Source: Chloroflexi bacterium RBG_16_64_43
Lineage (GTDB): Bacteria > Chloroflexota > Anaerolineae > Anaerolineales > RBG-16-64-43
Assembly: GCA_001796965.1 (NCBI GenBank)
Contig: MGOA01000109.1
Span: 1-7,673 of the forward strand
Direction of reading: 5' to 3'
Length of the DNA stretch: 7,673 nucleotides
The stretch's first letter is position 1; each line of letters begins with the position of its first letter. A model generated the notes under the pieces. It was given only the letters and a program-made list of their open reading frames with translations, did no database searches and had not been told where the DNA came from. This document shows positions 1-5,955 of the stretch, piece by piece. A program made the translations under genes and the position numbers.

Positions 1-1108
1 CCAGCACGACGGTGACCGGGTACGTGACCGCGCCGGCGGCAACCCGCGGCGCGAAGCCGATGCTGACGACGCGCCCGGTAAAGGTTGCCTCGGGCACCGC
101 GTCGAAGGTGAGCGAGGCCGACTGGCCTGCCTGCACGCGGTTGATATCAACCTCGGCGATCGGCAAATCCACATGCAGCTCGGAGAGATCTGCGATGGTG
201 ATGAGCACGGTGCCCGGCGTCACCAGGTCGCCAGGCAATAGACCCACGCCGGTGATCGTGCCACCGAAGGGGGCTTTTATGCGCGCCTGGTTGAGCGTTG
301 CTTGGATGGCATCCACGCGCGACTGGGCCGCTGCCACATCCGCGGCGTTGGGTCCATCCTTCAGCCGGTCGTACGTGCGCTGGGCCTCCTCCAGTTGGGC
401 CTTGGCCACTTCGTACTGCCCCGTCACCGAGTCAATCGTCGCCTGGGAGGCCGAGCCGCCAGGTGTCTGCGGATCCTCGACGACGGCCTGCGCCTTCTGC
501 ACAGCTTGCAGAGCGTGGATGTATTCGAGGTAGGCTTGCTGCAGCGAGATCTGATAGCCGACGCTCGCCTCGGGCCGTTGCCTCAGGTAGTTGTAGCGCG
601 CACTGGCTTTAACCAGCCAATCCTGCGCATTGAGCAACCCGCCATTCTTGGAATCGACCACAATTCGGTCGTAGGTTGTCTTCGCGTTGTCAAATGCTTT
701 CTGGGCGTTTGCTAGGGCCAGCTGCGCATTAGCCCGAGGCACATCAGACCTGCGCAGGTCGTCGAGTGCCTTCTGGGCATTGATCAAGTCCGCTTGCGCG
801 GCGACCACCTGCTGAGGCAGCGAGGTCGGGTCGAGGGAGGCCAGGATGTCCTCCTCGGCCGCCCGGTCACCTAGTTTCACTCCCACCGTGCCCACCCGGC
901 CACTCAAGGCGAAACTCAGCCCGGATGACTGACGTGCCTCCAGCGTGCCGGTGGCCCCCACCGAGGCCGTGAGCGTGCCCATCACGGCGGGTTGAGTCTG
1001 AAGCGAACCGAGCTGGCTTTGCGCTTGGCGGCGCACGACGAACACGATTCCAAGAATCACGACGATCACCACGATCGTCGAGATGAGGATCCACATCCAT
1101 TTCTTCAT
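1..1108 (-). CDS. HlyD/RND-type periplasmic adaptor (membrane fusion protein), C-terminus cut by window edge
   Basis: Reading the minus strand from the ATG at 1108 gives 369 residues with no stop, so the gene continues past the left edge. Residues 1-6 are MKKWMW and residues 7-24 form a hydrophobic anchor, followed by RRQAQS. Residues about 48-93 are the first half of a biotinyl-lipoyl-like barrel (GLSFALSGRVGTVGVKLGD). Residues 94-275 are a long Ala/Gln-rich helical hairpin. Residues 276-312 are the second half (RIKAPFGGTITGVG, then PGDLVTPGTVLITIADLSEL), and the rest begins a beta-barrel domain (IAEVDINRVQAGQSASLTFD). This order is the hallmark of the family. Such adaptors link an inner-membrane pump to the outside; in Chloroflexota they usually accompany MacB-type ABC ATPase and FtsX-like permease genes, which would be expected beyond position 1 but are not visible. 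The start is supported by GGAGG close upstream. The substrate cannot be inferred. Confidence 0.93.
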   Translation of the reverse strand, partial: MKKWMWILISTIVVIVVILGIVFVVRRQAQSQLGSLQTQPAVMGTLTASVGATGTLEARQSSGLSFALSGRVGTVGVKLGDRAAEEDILASLDPTSLPQQVVAAQADLINAQKALDDLRRSDVPRANAQLALANAQKAFDNAKTTYDRIVVDSKNGGLLNAQDWLVKASARYNYLRQRPEASVGYQISLQQAYLEYIHALQAVQKAQAVVEDPQTPGGSASQATIDSVTGQYEVAKAQLEEAQRTYDRLKDGPNAADVAAAQSRVDAIQATLNQARIKAPFGGTITGVGLLPGDLVTPGTVLITIADLSELHVDLPIAEVDINRVQAGQSASLTFDAVPEATFTGRVVSIGFAPRVAAGAVTYPVTVVL

Positions 1109-1110
1109 GC

Positions 1111-1120
1111 CCAACCTCCC
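1111..1120 (-). promoter_or_regulatory. Shine-Dalgarno of the adaptor gene
   Basis: The minus strand reads GGGAGGTTGGGC before the ATG at 1108. GGGAGG is a strong SD core at about 6 nt spacing, and it fixes the start of the adaptor gene. Confidence 0.75.
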
Positions 1121-1177
1121 GCGCAGAAACGAGTCTGGGTTGTCCTGCGCGTGTGCCATGCACGGGTATAAGGCGCC

Positions 1178-1205
1178 ATTATAAGGACAGAAGCGTCAGT
1201 GCGAA
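1178..1205 (-). promoter_or_regulatory. Probable sigma70-type promoter of the adaptor gene
   Basis: On the minus strand there is a perfect -10 box TATAAT (1183-1178), with TTCGCA (4 of 6 matches to TTGACA) at 1205-1200 and a 16-nt spacer. Transcription would start near 1171, giving a leader of about 63 nt that carries the SD. A second -10-like TTATAC lies at 1171-1166, because TATAAGG (plus strand) is repeated at 1167-1173 and 1180-1186 around the palindrome GGCGCC (1172-1177). The -10 is convincing and the -35 is weak. Confidence 0.5.
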
Positions 1206-1227
1206 AGGGGAGCGTCGCAGGCGGCCA

Positions 1228-1247
1228 GCCGTGGCGAGGCCACCGGC
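1228..1247. repeat. Short GC-rich inverted repeat
   Basis: GTGGC (1231-1235) and GCCAC (1239-1243) form a 5-bp stem with loop GAG. It is extended by GCC (1228-1230) pairing with GGC (1245-1247) across one bulged C. No T-run follows, so it is not a typical terminator. A repeat of this size could arise by chance at this GC content. Confidence 0.3.
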
Positions 1248-1262
1248 CGAGCGTGACAATGT

Positions 1263-1307
1263 CCGGCTCCTCATTCACATCAAGGTAACGGCCGAATGTG
1301 AAGCCGG
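1263..1307. repeat. Two-part inverted repeat TTCACAT...ATGTGAA with CCGGC/GCCGG outer arms
   Basis: TTCACAT (1274-1280) and ATGTGAA (1296-1302) are perfect inverted arms around a 15-nt centre. Immediately outside, CCGGC (1263-1267) pairs with GCCGG (1303-1307), leaving a one-sided 6-nt bulge (TCCTCA). Together this gives 12 bp of pairing. The inner arms are AT-richer than their surroundings, which makes chance less likely. It could be an operator dyad or an RNA stem-loop in a long leader. Confidence 0.45.
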
Positions 1308-1490
1308 CATACGCGAAAGGTTAGCGAAGGATGAGCCCCTCGTGTGGGAGGCTGCCGTGGACGCGCGCCATGGAGGCGGACAGCTTTCGCGGGGCCGGTT
1401 GCCGGGCTGCCGAGGGGCGGGACACCGAGGCAGGCAATCCGGCCTTCCATGTCTGCAATCTCCGCACCTGGCCCAAAGGCATCCTTGCGC

Positions 1491-1513
1491 AGGGCATGAG
1501 ACGGGAATGCCCT
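1491..1513. repeat. Inverted repeat AGGGCAT...ATGCCCT
   Basis: Perfect 7-bp arms AGGGCAT (1491-1497) and ATGCCCT (1507-1513) flank a 9-nt centre, about 165 nt upstream of the oxidoreductase start. No T-run follows on either strand. It may be a regulator dyad or part of a structured leader. Confidence 0.4.
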
Positions 1514-1662
1514 CCCTTGAGCGGGTGATGTTTATCTCCGGCAGACGTGACTTCATGCCCTAACTGGCCCCGAATTCGGCGATTAGACTCATTGTGACTT
1601 GAGGCACAACACGGGCTCTGGCATGTCCATCAGATGGATGCGCAGAGACCGTTGCATCTCTT

Positions 1663-1668
1663 GAGGAG
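1663..1668 (+). promoter_or_regulatory. Shine-Dalgarno of the oxidoreductase gene
   Basis: GAGGAG lies 9 nt before the ATG at 1678 and supports that start. I could not find a convincing -35/-10 pair for this gene in the preceding 100 nt. Confidence 0.7.
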
Positions 1669-1677
1669 AGAAGCCCG

Positions 1678-3114
1678 ATGCAGACGACGCCCAGCGACTC
1701 CAATGCCCTCGACCGCAAAGCGCGCATGAAGATAGCCTTCGAGGACTTGCCGGTGCGCGAGGTCAGTGATCGCATTCGTGACTTCGATGAAACCTTCCTG
1801 CCCATCGACGCCGAACGGGCCAAGCGCGAAGCCATGCGCTGCATTCAATGCCCAGCTCCGGCGGCCTGCGTTGAGGCATGCCCGGCGCACAACAACATCC
1901 CGGCCGCCCTCGCGCTCATCGAGCAGGGGGATTTTCTGGGTGCGGCCGCCATCTATCGCGCCACCTCCTCACTACCCGAGATTTGCGGCCGCGTATGCCC
2001 GCACGAGCAGTTGTGCCAAGGTGCCTGCGTGCGCAACAAGAAGGGCGAGCCGGGGCAGACGGGCGCGCTCGAGGCGTTCGTCGCGGACTACGCGCGCGCC
2101 ATGGGCACGGTTGAGATCCCGCGGGGCGCGCCCACCGGGAAGAAGGTCGCCATCGTCGGCTCCGGCCCGGCTGGGCTCTCATGCGCCGAACAACTTGTCC
2201 AGCGCGGGCATGCGGTGACCGTGTTTGAGGCCTTCCCCGCCCCGGGCGGATTGCTGGTCTATGGCATTCCGAATTTCAAGCTCTCTAAGCGTGTCGTGCA
2301 GGCACGCCTCGATGACCTGCGCCGCGCGGGAGTCGAGTTCGTGTCCAACGCGCGCATCGGCAAGGCCCACACGATTGATCAGCTTTTCGCCGAAGGGTTC
2401 TCAGCCGTTTTCGTCGGGGTAGGATCCCTCATTCCGGCGACGATGAAAGCGCCTGGAGAAGATCTTCCGGGAGTCTACCAATCGACCGATTTCCTCATCC
2501 GCACTAACGTGCCTGAAGAATTCCTGCCGCCCGACATGCACGAGAAGCCGCGCATCGGACGCCGGGTCGCTGTGGTGGGCGGCGGTGACACCGCCTCCGA
2601 CTGCCTGCGCACGGCGCTGCGACTGGGCGCGGAAGAGGTGACCTGTGTCTACCGGCGCACCGAAGCCGAGATGCCGGGCGGCAAGAAGGACCGCGCCCTC
2701 GCGCGCGAAGAAGGAGCACGCTACCGCTTCCTCACCCAGCCGGTGCGCTTCCTGGCCGGCCCGGATGGTTGGGTGAACGGCGTCGAGTGCTTGCAGTGCG
2801 AGTTGGGCGAGCCGGACGCCAAGGGCCGCCGCAAACCGGTACCCATCGAAGGATCAAACTTCGTGGTCGAGGCCGACACCGTGGTCCTCGCCCTGGGCTA
2901 CTGGCCGGATCCAGAAATCGGCGAGAGCACGCCGGATCTGAAGACTCACGACTGGGGGCTGATCGAGATCGACCGCGCCAGCGGCGCAACCTCGCGTCCA
3001 GGGGTCTACGCTGGAGGCGACGACGTGACCGGGCCAGACCTGGTGGTGACCGCAATGGTCGCCGGGCGGCGGGCCGCGGCGAGTATTCACGAGTACATCA
3101 CTGGCAAGAACTGA
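1678..3114 (+). CDS. FAD/NAD(P)-binding FeS oxidoreductase, glutamate synthase small-subunit (GltD) family
   Basis: The product is 478 residues, a normal length for the family. The N-terminal FeS domain shows eight cysteines in two quartets: C55, C58, C64, C68 and C103, C107, C113, C117 (CGRVCPHEQLCQGAC), expected to hold two [4Fe-4S] clusters. An FAD-binding Rossmann motif follows at 157-184 (VAIVGSGPAGLSCAEQL, FEA), then PGGLLVYGIPNFKL at 189-202. The NAD(P)H-binding motif is at 297-311 (VAVVGGGDTASDCLR), with YRRTEAEMP at 325-333, the type seen in NADPH users. The second FAD motif is at 442-466 (GVYAGGDDVTGPDLVVTAM). These subunits pass electrons between NAD(P)H and a partner through FAD and FeS clusters in the cytoplasm. 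No large gltB, NfnA or PreA partner gene is nearby, so this may be a stand-alone member, and calling it gltD would be unsafe. NfnB/SudA-like or PreT-like roles are alternatives. Confidence 0.92.
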   Translation: MQTTPSDSNALDRKARMKIAFEDLPVREVSDRIRDFDETFLPIDAERAKREAMRCIQCPAPAACVEACPAHNNIPAALALIEQGDFLGAAAIYRATSSLPEICGRVCPHEQLCQGACVRNKKGEPGQTGALEAFVADYARAMGTVEIPRGAPTGKKVAIVGSGPAGLSCAEQLVQRGHAVTVFEAFPAPGGLLVYGIPNFKLSKRVVQARLDDLRRAGVEFVSNARIGKAHTIDQLFAEGFSAVFVGVGSLIPATMKAPGEDLPGVYQSTDFLIRTNVPEEFLPPDMHEKPRIGRRVAVVGGGDTASDCLRTALRLGAEEVTCVYRRTEAEMPGGKKDRALAREEGARYRFLTQPVRFLAGPDGWVNGVECLQCELGEPDAKGRRKPVPIEGSNFVVEADTVVLALGYWPDPEIGESTPDLKTHDWGLIEIDRASGATSRPGVYAGGDDVTGPDLVVTAMVAGRRAAASIHEYITGKN

Positions 3115-3139
3115 CATCTACTTCAAAGTCGGGGTCTAT

Positions 3140-3186
3140 CACGGGGCTGTTCGCGGACTCAACGCGATCGGCCCCGTGTGCGTTTT
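3140..3186 (+). terminator. Rho-independent terminator after the oxidoreductase gene
   Basis: CACGGGGC (3140-3147) pairs with GCCCCGTG (3171-3178). Inside, TCGCG (3151-3155) pairs with CGCGA (3163-3167), leaving a symmetric 3x3 internal loop and a 7-nt apical loop. TGCGTTTTA follows. The hairpin starts 25 nt after the stop at 3114. The stem is strong but the T-run is short. Confidence 0.7.
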
Positions 3187-3244
3187 AGGCCCGACGTGTC
3201 CCATGCATCTAGATCATGCCTCACGCGCATGGCGATCGTGATCG

Positions 3245-3397
3245 TCAGTCCCGCGTGCTACTGGCGGGTACCCGCGCTGGCCACGCACGAATCGTTTCTC
3301 GGGTGGTCGCAATCCTGGGTCCCCGCCTCGAATACCCACGGACGATGAGCTCAGCGGCGCGTTTCGCCTTGCTCAGGGTGATTCTGCCTCCCGGCAT
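3245..3397 (-). pseudogene. Possible decayed small helix-turn-helix ORF
   Basis: On the minus strand a 50-codon frame starts at an ATG (3397) with AAGGAG close upstream, and ends at TGA (3245-3247). Residues 12-23 (KRAAELIVRGYS) followed by TRETIRAW at 32-39 resemble the helix-turn-helix of small DNA-binding proteins such as terminase small subunits or transposase N-termini. The stretch between them is shorter than usual and has Gly-Pro where the turn should be, so the fold looks broken. It lies antisense to the leader of the next gene. The resemblance is from memory and could be chance; an intact tiny protein is the less likely alternative. Confidence 0.2.
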
Positions 3398-3447
3398 ACT
3401 CCTTGCAGCCAGCCTCTCGATGCGAATCGCCCGCGAATCCTTCGGGT

Positions 3448-3459
3448 TACAATAGCGCC
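3448..3459 (+). promoter_or_regulatory. TACAAT -10 box placing the transcription start at the ATG (leaderless)
   Basis: TACAAT (3448-3453) is followed by AGCGCC and then the ATG at 3460. Transcription beginning about 7 nt after the -10 would start at the A of the ATG. There is no SD before this ATG and no good -35 at 16-19 nt spacing, so the promoter rests on the -10 alone. The similar TACAATCGAGCC occurs before coaE at 5911. Confidence 0.5.
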
Positions 3460-5874
3460 ATGCCTGTTCTCGATGCCGAAATCCTGCCGGTGCAATACTC
3501 CAACGCTCACCTGAGCGAGGAGATGCCGCGCGGGTACCTGCTGCGCCCGGCGCCGCGGCGCAGTGCCCGCGGACGCGGCAACGACATCTTGCTGATGGGC
3601 CTGGGCATGTTACCTGGCATCGCAGCGCCAGCCTCACTGGCCGATGAGTTGTGCCAGCTTGGCTCGCGGGCTTACTTCGAAACCCCCGGCTCGGTGACCG
3701 CGGCGCTGCGGGCGGCCTTTACCACCGTCAATGAAGAACTGCTTCTGGCCGGCACGGGGGTTGTCTCGACCGCATTGCAGGCCAACCTGATATGCCTGGT
3801 CGTTCATGACGAGGCGCTCTATCTGGGCTACGTTGGCTCGGTGCTGGCGGTGGTGGCACAGCCCGGGAGGGTGAACCTCTTCCCTCCTCATGGAGAATCT
3901 GCAACGCGCCCGCTGGGCAGCTCGCGCGCGCTGGAGCTGCGTTACGGGCATACCCCGCTGGGCGACGATCCGCGCGAGAGCGGGGTGAGCCTGCTGATTG
4001 CTGCGATGCCCGCGCCGAGTTGGAACGTCGCGCTGGACGGGGCCGAACGCCTCTCGCTGCGCGCCGTAGCCGAACGCATAGCCCAGCGCAATGTGGGCTC
4101 GACGAGCGGCATGCTGGCGCGCTTGGCTCCGGCGGCTGGCGGTGCGCAAAAGCAAGCAGACCTGGCGACCGCGGTGCGCGAACAGCGTGCCACGCCAGCG
4201 CCTCCGCCCCCGGTAACATCCGCCGGTCAGCGCTCGGCGGCCGAAGCGCTCTCGATCATTCGCGAGGCGCAACAGGCCGCACCTCGTGAGCCCGCGGTGG
4301 AAGCCCCCGCCCTTTCGGGGCAGGCGCCGCCTCCGCCGCAACGCAGCGCACGAGAAGCCACGCCGCGAGCGCACGCGCCTCATGGGCCGATTATCGAGAT
4401 GCCGGCTTCCGGCCGTCCGCCCATCCATGTGGGGCCCTCCCTTACCGGGCGTGATGACGGGGCGCTGCCGCACGTCGCTCCATTCGCAGATGCGCCGCCC
4501 ACGCCGAGACTGAATGCCTGGGCGGTTCTGAGCGCTGTAGCCCGCGCCGCAGGCACCACGACCCGCAGTGCTTGGATGGCTGTGCGCAAAGGCATCGCCC
4601 GGCTGATGCCGGCGGGCACATTGCAGGAGCGCGGCATGCTCACCTTGCCGCCGCAGCTCATGCTGGCCACCGCCATCGCCATCCCGGTGATCGTGGTTGT
4701 TCTGGTCAGCGTGGTCTATTTCCGCCGTGGTCGCAGCGAGCAGTTTGCCGCGTTGATGGACCAGGCGCGCCAGGCCTCGGCCTCGGCCGCTCTCACCTCC
4801 GACCCCGCGCAGGTGCGCCAAGCGTGGGGCGACGTGCTGCTGCTCCTGGAGGATGCCGCGCGATTTGGCGAGTCACCGGAACGGGCTGCGTTGCAGCAGC
4901 AAGGCGTGGCGGCGCTCGACCAACTCGACGGTATCACGCCCCTCGAATTCAGCCCGATGGTGCCCGGCGGGCTGGGGGCGAACACGCGCGTTCGTGCGCT
5001 GGTGGCCGGCGACCGCCAGATGTTCGTTTTGGACGCCACCCAGGGGCGCGTGTTGCGATTGGTGCTCGGACAGGGCGGCTATCAACTTGACGGGAGCTTC
5101 CATTGTGAATCGGGCGCTTACTCCGAGCACACGATCGAGACGCCAGTGGACATGGTGTGGGTGCCGGACATCACCGTGGGCACCCAGATGCCTCAATCGG
5201 CGAAGGCTGGCGTGTTGGTCGCAGTCGACGCGCAAGGCGGCATCTTGTACTGCCCGCCGGGCGGTGAGGCCGTGGCCGGGGAGCTCGAGCCGCCGCGCAC
5301 CGGGTGGCTTGGTGCTCGCGCCATCGATTACTACAACGGCCGCCTGTATGTGCTCGACCCTCTGAGCAACGGGTTTTGGCGCTATGCCACACGCGGCTTT
5401 CATTTCGATCAGCCGCCCAACGACTACTTCGATGCGGGCGTGCCTAACCTCACCGACACGATCGACTTCGGGGTGGCCAACGGGGATGTGTTCTTCTTGC
5501 ACGCCGACGGGCAACTCACGCGCTGCGCCTACAACCCGCTCTACGAACCACCGGGCGGGGGGCAGACCGGTGCCAACGTGTGCGGTTCGGTGCTCTACAA
5601 CGACACCCGCGCCGGACGGGCGCCCGGGCCGCGGATTGTGGATGCCCAGCTTGTCCGCGTGACATACAACGAGCCGCCCGAACCGTCGCTCTTCTTCCTG
5701 GATGGATTCGGCCGCGGAGCGTACCGCTTCTCGCTGGCGCTCAACTTCCTCGAGCGCTTCCGGGTCACGACCAGCGAAGAAGGGGAAGCCACGGCGCTCG
5801 CCCTGGGGATCGACAAGACGCTGTACCTGGCCGTCGGCGACCAGATCTACGCCGCCCGCACGGCCGTGCCCTGA
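3460..5874 (+). CDS. Membrane protein with degenerate PP2C-like domain, one TM helix and a probable beta-propeller
   Basis: The product is 804 residues from ATG 3460. This start is preferred to the in-frame ATG at 3403 because the 19 upstream codons look non-coding and contain the TACAAT box. Residues about 20-220 resemble a PP2C-type phosphatase fold: GNDILLMGLGMLPG at 40-53, TPGSVTAALRAAFTTVNEEL at 75-94, a strand pair ANLICLVVHDEALYLGYVG at 108-126, and GVSLLIAAMP at 175-184. The metal-binding aspartates expected in DGxGG- and SDG-type motifs are missing, so it is probably not catalytic. Residues about 240-355 are a Pro/Ala-rich linker. A transmembrane helix spans about 400-421 (followed by RRGR), then a helical segment to about 490. 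Residues about 500-804 are repeated beta-rich segments with Asp/Gly turns (VDAQGGILYC, NGRLYVLDP, DKTLYLAVGD), as in a propeller. Cysteines 549, 598, 689 and 708 could form disulfides outside the cell. Function is unknown; an inside-outside sensor or scaffold is plausible. Confidence 0.8.
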   Translation: MPVLDAEILPVQYSNAHLSEEMPRGYLLRPAPRRSARGRGNDILLMGLGMLPGIAAPASLADELCQLGSRAYFETPGSVTAALRAAFTTVNEELLLAGTGVVSTALQANLICLVVHDEALYLGYVGSVLAVVAQPGRVNLFPPHGESATRPLGSSRALELRYGHTPLGDDPRESGVSLLIAAMPAPSWNVALDGAERLSLRAVAERIAQRNVGSTSGMLARLAPAAGGAQKQADLATAVREQRATPAPPPPVTSAGQRSAAEALSIIREAQQAAPREPAVEAPALSGQAPPPPQRSAREATPRAHAPHGPIIEMPASGRPPIHVGPSLTGRDDGALPHVAPFADAPPTPRLNAWAVLSAVARAAGTTTRSAWMAVRKGIARLMPAGTLQERGMLTLPPQLMLATAIAIPVIVVVLVSVVYFRRGRSEQFAALMDQARQASASAALTSDPAQVRQAWGDVLLLLEDAARFGESPERAALQQQGVAALDQLDGITPLEFSPMVPGGLGANTRVRALVAGDRQMFVLDATQGRVLRLVLGQGGYQLDGSFHCESGAYSEHTIETPVDMVWVPDITVGTQMPQSAKAGVLVAVDAQGGILYCPPGGEAVAGELEPPRTGWLGARAIDYYNGRLYVLDPLSNGFWRYATRGFHFDQPPNDYFDAGVPNLTDTIDFGVANGDVFFLHADGQLTRCAYNPLYEPPGGGQTGANVCGSVLYNDTRAGRAPGPRIVDAQLVRVTYNEPPEPSLFFLDGFGRGAYRFSLALNFLERFRVTTSEEGEATALALGIDKTLYLAVGDQIYAARTAVP

Positions 5875-5887
5875 GACCGCGCCCGCT

Positions 5888-5916
5888 TTGACAGCCTCTC
5901 CAGCCCCGACTACAAT
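5888..5916 (+). promoter_or_regulatory. Sigma70-type promoter of the coaE operon
   Basis: A perfect -35 TTGACA (5888-5893) is followed by a 17-nt spacer and TACAAT (5911-5916; 5 of 6 matches). Transcription would start near 5923, leaving a leader of about 33 nt before the ATG at 5956. It lies wholly in the 81-nt gap after the preceding gene, so coaE can be transcribed independently. Confidence 0.85.
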
Positions 5917-5955
5917 CGAGCCGCACCTATTCCCCCACAGTGGATTCCCGCCTCC

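Larger units (their letters stand above)
1206..1660. other. Long divergent intergenic region, no convincing gene, several inverted repeats
   Basis: This stretch separates the divergent adaptor and oxidoreductase genes. Open frames exist on both strands, including one of 136 codons from 1153 and one of 93 codons on the minus strand from 1556. Their products are Arg/Pro/Cys-rich with no recognisable motif and no good SD, as expected of chance frames in GC-rich DNA. The region does hold inverted repeats at 1228-1247, 1263-1307 and 1491-1513, and GGCCGG (1393-1398) could pair with CCGGCC (1439-1444). It could carry regulatory sites, a structured leader for the oxidoreductase gene, a small RNA or a decayed gene; the sequence alone does not decide. 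Confidence 0.5.

Noticed and set aside
12..533. 173-codon plus-strand ORF opposite the adaptor gene
   Set aside because: The minus strand clearly encodes a membrane fusion protein across this interval, so this is a frame shadow.
1263..1307. Hairpin considered as a transcription terminator
   Set aside because: No T-run follows on either strand and no gene ends nearby.
1275..1556. 93-codon minus-strand ORF in the same region
   Set aside because: The Cys/Arg/Pro-rich product shows no recognisable fold, and the open plus frame in the same DNA shows that chance frames are common here.
1153..1563. 136-codon plus-strand ORF in the divergent intergenic region
   Set aside because: The product is Arg/Gly/Pro-rich with no motif, no clear SD precedes it, and its start overlaps the adaptor promoter and leader; it looks like a chance frame in GC-rich DNA.
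3250..3345. tRNA-like GC-rich segment with GGGTCCCC and TCGAAT
   Set aside because: No acceptor, D-arm, anticodon and T-arm set can be folded on either strand; the resemblance is local only.
3216..3455. 79-codon plus-strand ORF before the pseudo-phosphatase gene
   Set aside because: There is no SD and no recognisable motif, and it ends in the TACAAT promoter box of the next gene. A weakly hydrophobic stretch near its end is not enough to call it.
3634..4821. 395-codon minus-strand ORF opposite the pseudo-phosphatase gene
   Set aside because: The Arg/His/Gly-rich product has no family features, while the plus strand encodes a domain-structured protein with a clear transmembrane helix.
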